A stretch of 64,000 nt of DNA from Terrabacter sp. Root85 (GTDB lineage Bacteria; Actinomycetota; Actinomycetes; Actinomycetales; Dermatophilaceae), in assembly GCF_001429185.1 (NCBI RefSeq), contig NZ_LMIW01000009.1, positions 62,001 to 126,000 of the forward strand, in the 5' to 3' direction. A program made the translations under genes and the position numbers. A model generated the notes under the pieces. It made no database searches. It was given only the letters and a program-made list of their open reading frames with translations, and was not told where the DNA came from. This document shows, one piece after another, positions 59,945-64,000 of the stretch (positions are counted from its first letter, which is position 1; each line of letters starts with the position of its first letter).

Positions 59945-60450
59945 GCAGGCACCAGACCGTCGGTCCGCATGACGAGGCTCGCCGCGACGGCGTCGAGGAC
60001 GGGTGCCAGGTGCGTGAGTCGCAGGGTGCCGACCCGGGCGGTCAGCGTGATGCCCGTGCCGTCGACGAGGGTCGTCCACGACTCGGTGGTCACGGACTCA
60101 TGGGCAGGGGTCGAGTGGGTCGTGAGCCGGCGCAGCCCGACGTGGCCGCCCACGGTGATCTCCTCGTGGTCGAGGAGGAGGTAGCCGTCGAGCTCCTGCG
60201 ACTCCAGGTGCTGCGTCGTGCGCTGCCATTCGGCGAGCGAGCCCTGCACGTCGGCGAACGTGAGGACGACGTTGGTCCGGAAACGGTCGGAGTCGTCCGG
60301 CTCGACGGCGGCGACGACGTCCCCGTCCGGCGAGAGCTCGATCGCGTCCCAGTGCTCGGGCACGGCGAACGACACGCGGCCCCCGCGCGTGCTCATCGTG
60401 GTCAGTCGGGGCGTCGGGACCTGCCCCGAGCCCGGGTGGACGTCGGTCAT
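59941..60450 (-). CDS. LpqN/PsbP-like protein of unknown function
   Basis: 169 residues without signal peptide. The text (VSFAVPEHWDAIELSPDGDV; later VGLRRLTTHS) resembles the PsbP/Mog1-like fold of LpqN-type proteins. ATG 60450 lies 8 bases after a GGGGAGGA ribosome site; the longer ATG 60477 lacks one. Overlaps the next gene by 4 bases, so the two form a two-gene unit that is divergent from cobL. Confidence 0.7.
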   Translation of the reverse strand: MTDVHPGSGQVPTPRLTTMSTRGGRVSFAVPEHWDAIELSPDGDVVAAVEPDDSDRFRTNVVLTFADVQGSLAEWQRTTQHLESQELDGYLLLDHEEITVGGHVGLRRLTTHSTPAHESVTTESWTTLVDGTGITLTARVGTLRLTHLAPVLDAVAASLVMRTDGLVPA

Positions 60451-60594
60451 CTCGGTGTTCCTCCCCTGTGTCGCCATCTGGGTGCCAGCCGTCCCCCGAC
60501 GACGTGCGATAGACATCATGGGGCCGAGATGGGGCGTATCGCACCGGAACGGTCATAACGAATGCCACCGGATCGTCGCGCTAGGGTCGCCGCT

Positions 60595-61824
60595 GTGATC
60601 GAGGTGGTCGGCGTGGGTGCATCCGGGCTGGAGTCCCTCGGCCCCGACGGCCGCCGGCTCGTCGACGAGGCCGAGGTCGTCGTCGGCGGTGAGCGGCATC
60701 TCGCGATGCTCGGGGTCCGTCCCGGCCGGCGCCTCGTGCCGTGGCCGTCGCCCTTGCTCCCGGGCCTGCGGCGCGTGCTCGACGACGCCGGTGCGGGTCG
60801 GGTCGTCGTGCTCGCGAGCGGGGACCCGCTCGTCTCGGGCATCGGGTCGACCCTCGTGCGCGAGCTCGGTGCCGCCGCCGTACGCATCCACCCGGGTGTC
60901 TCGTCGGTTGCGCTCGCCCGAGCCCGGATGCATTGGGCCGCAGAGGATTCCGACGTCGTCACCCTCGTGGGCCGAGATGTCGACCGGCTGCGCCGTGACC
61001 TGGCGCCGCGGGCCCGGCTCGTCGTGCTGACGTCGGGCGACGACGCCCCCGCGCGCATCGCCTCCCTGCTCGTCGAGGAGGGGTATGCCGGCAGCCGGCT
61101 CACGGTGCTCGGTGACCTCGGCTCACCGGCGGAGTCCCGCATCGACGGGCTGGCCGCATCGTGGGACGGCCGTCCCGCCCCTCGACTGCACCTGGTCTGC
61201 GTCGAGTGCGAGCCCCGTCCCGCCCGGAGCGCGAGGTCGCTCGTGCCGGGACTCGACGAGACGGCATACGACCACGACGGGCAGCTGACGAAGCGCGTCG
61301 TGCGCGCGGCCGCGCTGGCCCACCTCGCCCCGCAGCCCGGCGACGTCATGTGGGACCTCGGCGCCGGCGCCGGGTCGGTCGGCATCGAGTTCGCGCGGCA
61401 GCACCCGCGCAACGAGGTCCACTCGGTCGAGCGTGACCCGGAGCGGGCCGAGCGGGTGCGGCGCAACGCCCGTGCGCTCGGGGTGCCCGGGGTGCGGGTC
61501 GTCGAGGCGGCGTCGATCGACGCGGTCGCGGAGCTGCCCCGTCCGGACGCCGTCTTCGTGGGGGGCGGAGCCACCGGCCCGCTGCTCGACGCGTGCTGGT
61601 CCGCACTCGTGCCGGGGGGACGGCTCGTCGTCCACGGCGTCACGGTCGAGACCGAGGTGCTGCTCCACGAGGTCCGGGCCAGGCTCGGTGGGTCGATGAG
61701 CCGGATCGCCGTCGAGGACCTCGACACCATCGGGTCGCTCCACGGCTGGAAGCCTGCGCGGTCGATCGTGCAGTGGTCGGTCGAAAGACCTGTGACACAG
61801 ACGGATTCGGAGACTGACGCATGA
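60595..61824 (+). CDS. cobL: Precorrin-6Y C5,15-methyltransferase (decarboxylating)
   Basis: 409 residues, the CbiE-CbiT two-domain form. The N-terminal methyltransferase part begins VIEVVGVGASGLESLG; the C-terminal Rossmann-type SAM domain has MWDLGAGAGSVGIEFAR and a following VERDPERAERV. Adds methyls at C5 and C15 and decarboxylates the C12 acetate side chain of precorrin-6B. GTG 60595 is the first start of the family sequence; upstream residues of the frame are Arg-rich noise. Its last bases ATGA start cobM. Confidence 0.92.
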   Translation: MIEVVGVGASGLESLGPDGRRLVDEAEVVVGGERHLAMLGVRPGRRLVPWPSPLLPGLRRVLDDAGAGRVVVLASGDPLVSGIGSTLVRELGAAAVRIHPGVSSVALARARMHWAAEDSDVVTLVGRDVDRLRRDLAPRARLVVLTSGDDAPARIASLLVEEGYAGSRLTVLGDLGSPAESRIDGLAASWDGRPAPRLHLVCVECEPRPARSARSLVPGLDETAYDHDGQLTKRVVRAAALAHLAPQPGDVMWDLGAGAGSVGIEFARQHPRNEVHSVERDPERAERVRRNARALGVPGVRVVEAASIDAVAELPRPDAVFVGGGATGPLLDACWSALVPGGRLVVHGVTVETEVLLHEVRARLGGSMSRIAVEDLDTIGSLHGWKPARSIVQWSVERPVTQTDSETDA

Positions 61825-62585
61825 CGGTCCACTTCATCGGTGCCGGCCCGGGTGCCGCCGACCTGCTGACGCTCCGCGCGGTACGGCTCGTCGGGGAGGC
61901 GCAGGTGTGTCTCTATGCCGGCACCTACATCGGGTCGGAGGTGCTCGCGCACTGCCCCGAGGGAGCCGAGCTCGTGGACACCCAGCACCTCGACCTCGAC
62001 GCCATCACCGAGCACTGCGTCCGCGCCCACGCGGCCGGTCACGACGTGGCGCGGCTGTGCTCCGGGGACCCGTCGCTCTACTCCGCCGTCGCCGAGCAGA
62101 CCCGGCGGCTCGACCGCGCGGGGGTGCCGTGGGACGTGACGCCCGGCGTTCCCGCGTATGCCGCTGCTGCTGCCCTCATCGGTCGCGAGCTGACGGTCCC
62201 CGAGGTCGCGCAGTCCGTGGTGCTGACCCGGGCCCACCGCGACTCGACGCAGATGCCCGAGACGGAGTCGCTCGCCCACTTCGCGCGGTCCCGAGCCACG
62301 CTCGTGCTGCACCTCGCGATCCGCCGCACCCGCGAGCTCATGGCGTCGCTCGTCGGCGACTACGGCGACGACTGCCCCGTGGTCGTCGTCGCCAACGCCG
62401 AGCAGCCCGACCAGCTCGTGCTGCGCGGGACCCTGGCCGACATCGCCGACCAGGTCGAGGCCGCCGGTCTGCGTCAGGCCGCGGTCATCCTCGTCGGACG
62501 CGCGCTCGCCGCGCGCGACGCCGACGACTTCGTCGAGTCGCACCTCTACGGCACGCGGATCACCCGAAACACGCCGGGCGCCTAG
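61821..62585 (+). CDS. cobM: Precorrin-4 C11-methyltransferase
   Basis: 254 residues, tetrapyrrole methylase fold: VHFIGAGPGAADLLTLRAVR at the N terminus, YAGTYIGSEVLAHCPEGA, and VARLCSGDPSLYSAVAEQ. Methylates C11 of precorrin-4 to precorrin-5. ATG 61821 overlaps the cobL stop. CobI, CobJ, CobH and CobN, needed around it, are not in the window and may lie to the right or elsewhere. Confidence 0.93.
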   Translation: MTVHFIGAGPGAADLLTLRAVRLVGEAQVCLYAGTYIGSEVLAHCPEGAELVDTQHLDLDAITEHCVRAHAAGHDVARLCSGDPSLYSAVAEQTRRLDRAGVPWDVTPGVPAYAAAAALIGRELTVPEVAQSVVLTRAHRDSTQMPETESLAHFARSRATLVLHLAIRRTRELMASLVGDYGDDCPVVVVANAEQPDQLVLRGTLADIADQVEAAGLRQAAVILVGRALAARDADDFVESHLYGTRITRNTPGA

Positions 62586-62621
62586 GGTCCCCGTGGCGTG
62601 TCCGGACGGGCTGTGTCAGGA

Positions 62622-62785
62622 TGCGAGTGCCGCAGTGCACGGGAAGTCGGTGTGATTCCGACGTGGTCCTCGCCACTGTGACCAGGGAGCAAGTCCCCAC
62701 CGTTCGCCACTGGTGACCTCAGGTTGACGCCGGGTCGCTGGGAAGGCTGGGGAGGCGTGACGATCTGGAAGCCAGGAGACCGGCT
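62622..62785 (+). ncRNA. Cobalamin riboswitch upstream of cbtB
   Basis: GGGAAGTCGGTGTGATTCC at 62641-62659, the CGCCACTGTGACC core (62671-62683) and the B12-box-like GGAAGCCAGGAGACC (62767-62781) are the conserved AdoCbl riboswitch parts. The first start codon of cbtB is 48 bases after the last conserved block. It follows cobM by about 40 bases, so read-through from cobM could also be controlled. Confidence 0.9.
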
Positions 62786-62832
62786 GCGGCGCGATCTGTC
62801 CACGAGGCATGGAACGAAAGGGTCAATCTGCC

Positions 62833-63039
62833 ATGACCACTGCTGCATCGGCGTCTGCCGTCTCCCCGTCCACGAGCGTCCGCGTCCCCGTCTGGGCGTG
62901 GGCCCTGCTGGCGTTCGCCGTCTTCGCGCTCTACTTCGTCTCGCAGGAGAACGGCGCCCTGCTCAGCGCTCCCGCTGCGCAGATGCTCCACGAGCTGACG
63001 CACGACGCGCGTCACGCTCTCGGCGTCCCCTGCCACTGA
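62833..63039 (+). CDS. cbtB: CbtB, cobalt transporter small subunit
   Basis: 68 residues. One transmembrane helix (VPVWAWALLAFAVFALYFVS) followed by the histidine-containing tail ELTHDARHALGVPCH, which is the CbtB signature and probably a cobalt site. Works with CbtA in a predicted B12-regulated cobalt importer. ATG 62833 was preferred over ATG 62809, which has no room for a ribosome site. The riboswitch is immediately upstream. Confidence 0.9.
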   Translation: MTTAASASAVSPSTSVRVPVWAWALLAFAVFALYFVSQENGALLSAPAAQMLHELTHDARHALGVPCH

Positions 63040-63040
63040 G

Positions 63041-63814
63041 GTGGGCCTGAGCTTCGGCTCCGTGCTGCGGCGCGGGGTCCTTGCCGGCGTGTCCGCAGGT
63101 CTCGCGGCCGCCGTCGTCATCTGGCTCGTCGTCGAGCCGGTCATCCGTCGGGCCCTCGCCATCGAGGACATGCGCTCGATGCACGGCGGCCAGTCGGCGC
63201 CCGCCGGTCTGCCCACCCACGGTGGCGACGAGCCGCTCGTGTCGCGGGCCGCCCAGGTCGTCGGTGGCGCCGTGACGGCGGTCCTCGTCGGGGTCGCCGT
63301 CGGGGTCGTCTTCGCCGTCGTCTTCGCCAGGATGCGTGAGCGGCTCCCCGGTCGGGGCGACTTCGGCCGCTCGATGGTGCTCGCCACCATCGGCTTCGCA
63401 GCCGTGAGTCTCCTTCCGGCACTGAAGATCCCGTCGAACCCGCCGGCAGTCGGCGATCCGGGGACAGTCGGGCAGCGCACGCTGGTCTATGCCGTCGTCC
63501 TCCTCCTCGGGGTCGCGATCGCCCTGCTCGTGCCGGTGCTCGACCAGCGCCTCGTGGCGCGAGGGACGGTGCCGGCCACGCGGTGGGCCATCGACGTCGT
63601 CGCGACCGTGGTGCTCGTCGTGCTCGTGCTGGTGCTCGTGCCGGGCTCGCCCGATGCTGTGCCGGCCGACGTGCCGGCGGCGCTGCTCTGGGACTTCCGG
63701 CTCGCCTCCCTGGCACAGCTCGCCACGATGTGGCTCACGCTGGGTCTCGTCTTCGGGCTGCTCCTCGAACGGGTCGCCGCGCCCAAGCGGGCTCTCGAGC
63801 CCGTGGCGGCGTGA
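63041..63814 (+). CDS. cbtA: CbtA, predicted cobalt transporter
   Basis: 257 residues with about five transmembrane helices. The first helix starts FGSVLRRGVLAGVSAGLAAA; two loops carry His-rich segments (MRSMHGGQSAPAG, LPTHGGDEPL) that could bind cobalt. GTG 63041 is 1 base after the cbtB stop. CbtAB genes are typically B12-riboswitch-controlled in actinobacteria and proteobacteria (known from comparative genomics). Confidence 0.88.
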   Translation: MGLSFGSVLRRGVLAGVSAGLAAAVVIWLVVEPVIRRALAIEDMRSMHGGQSAPAGLPTHGGDEPLVSRAAQVVGGAVTAVLVGVAVGVVFAVVFARMRERLPGRGDFGRSMVLATIGFAAVSLLPALKIPSNPPAVGDPGTVGQRTLVYAVVLLLGVAIALLVPVLDQRLVARGTVPATRWAIDVVATVVLVVLVLVLVPGSPDAVPADVPAALLWDFRLASLAQLATMWLTLGLVFGLLLERVAAPKRALEPVAA

Positions 63815-64000
63815 CGGCACACGAGAACGCCTCTGCCGACAGCGATTCCGCGCGCACGTGCATCGTCCGCGTGTGCCGTGACTGCTGCTGCGGCACGGAA
63901 CGCAAGCACCCCGGGGTCGACCACGACGGGCTCCTGGCCCGCCTCGAGGTCGGCACCCGGGGGAGCGCCCGCGTGCTGCGGAGCGCGTGCCTGCTCGCCT
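63811..64000 (+). CDS. (2Fe-2S) ferredoxin-like protein (5' part, cut by the window edge)
   Basis: 63 residues visible. GTG 63811 overlaps the cbtA stop (GTGA). The cysteine-rich CRDCCCGTERKHPGVDH segment matches the thioredoxin-like (2Fe-2S) ferredoxin proteins often encoded with cobalamin genes. A role in cobalt reduction or electron supply is inferred from position only. Confidence 0.75.
   Translation, partial: MTAHENASADSDSARTCIVRVCRDCCCGTERKHPGVDHDGLLARLEVGTRGSARVLRSACLLA

Noticed and set aside
328-62163. Explaining GTATGCCG purely as codon bias
   Set aside because: Tyr-Ala is also written TAC-GCC in places, the excess occurs in both orientations and in intergenic DNA, so codon preference alone does not suffice.
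1-64000. tRNA, rRNA, CRISPR, IS elements and attachment sites
   Set aside because: No cloverleaf, repeat-spacer array, transposase motif or flanking inverted repeats were found on reading both strands.

Overview
The window is about 73% GC, gene-dense and strongly GC3-biased. Many starts are GTG, genes are chained by 1-4 nt ATGA/GTGA overlaps, and long antisense ORFs are common. Gene content (fused biotin-dependent carboxylase, BldC-like regulator, DUF222/13E12-HNH nuclease, lysE/lysG pair, type II thymidine kinase, aerobic-type cobalamin genes with CbtAB, CarH/LitR photoreceptor) points to an actinobacterium. A micrococcalean of the Intrasporangiaceae/Dermatophilaceae type is my best guess from memory of such gene sets, not a demonstrated assignment. 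I see no rRNA, tRNA, CRISPR array, prophage or insertion sequence, and no gene-free stretch longer than about 210 bases.

Layout. 1-6.4 kb: the 5' part of a biotin carboxylase/biotin carrier gene (minus strand, runs off the left edge), an APH-like kinase, a one-TM protein, thymidine kinase, a lipoprotein with an alpha/beta-hydrolase fold but no catalytic triad, a P-loop kinase and a RidA-family protein. 6.4-14.0 kb: a tightly overlapping minus-strand operon, SWIM zinc finger - DUF5691 - MoxR AAA+ ATPase - DUF5682 - VWA, headed by a small BldC-like regulator. This is a yeh-like MoxR/VWA system of unknown function, and its SWIM gene carries an apparent one-base frameshift. 14.1-24.3 kb: SDR, membrane acyltransferase, divergent MFS/LysR pair, a stand-alone CarH-like B12-binding light-sensor domain with no DNA-binding domain, secreted proteins, a frameshifted DUF2853 gene, an M15-type peptidase with peptidoglycan-binding repeats and an ArsR-type regulator. 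24.4-40.3 kb: MFS, a large LuxR/LAL regulator, NERD protein, LysE/LysG, glutamate decarboxylase with a membrane partner, rhodanese, EamA transporter, a DUF222-HNH protein behind a textbook LexA (SOS) box, PHP phosphatase, an FtrA/GlxA-type regulator with a nested palindromic operator, and a secretory lipase.

40.3-48.7 kb is a light-response locus. Six minus-strand genes (FAD oxidoreductase, DUF1365, CFA-synthase-like methyltransferase, DNA photolyase, CPBP protease, and an SDR-TspO fusion) diverge from an SRPBCC protein and a CarH/LitR-type AdoCbl photoreceptor-repressor. The shared control region holds overlapping divergent promoters and two direct repeats one helical turn apart. 48.7-64 kb is a cobalamin region: cobK (co-oriented with carH), a SulP transporter and a MOSC protein; then minus-strand cobD, cobA, cobC, cobB, cobO and a ChlI/ChlD-type chelatase gene behind a cobalamin riboswitch; two small genes of unknown role; then plus-strand cobL, cobM, a second cobalamin riboswitch, cbtB, cbtA and a (2Fe-2S) ferredoxin-like gene cut by the right edge. 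B12 synthesis, B12 sensing by RNA and B12-based light sensing are therefore side by side.

Across the whole window the octamer GTATGCCG (either strand) occurs about 40 times by hand count, where base composition predicts about 2. It lies in and between genes and makes Tyr-Ala and Ala-Tyr use otherwise rare codons. This is the least explained signal in the window.
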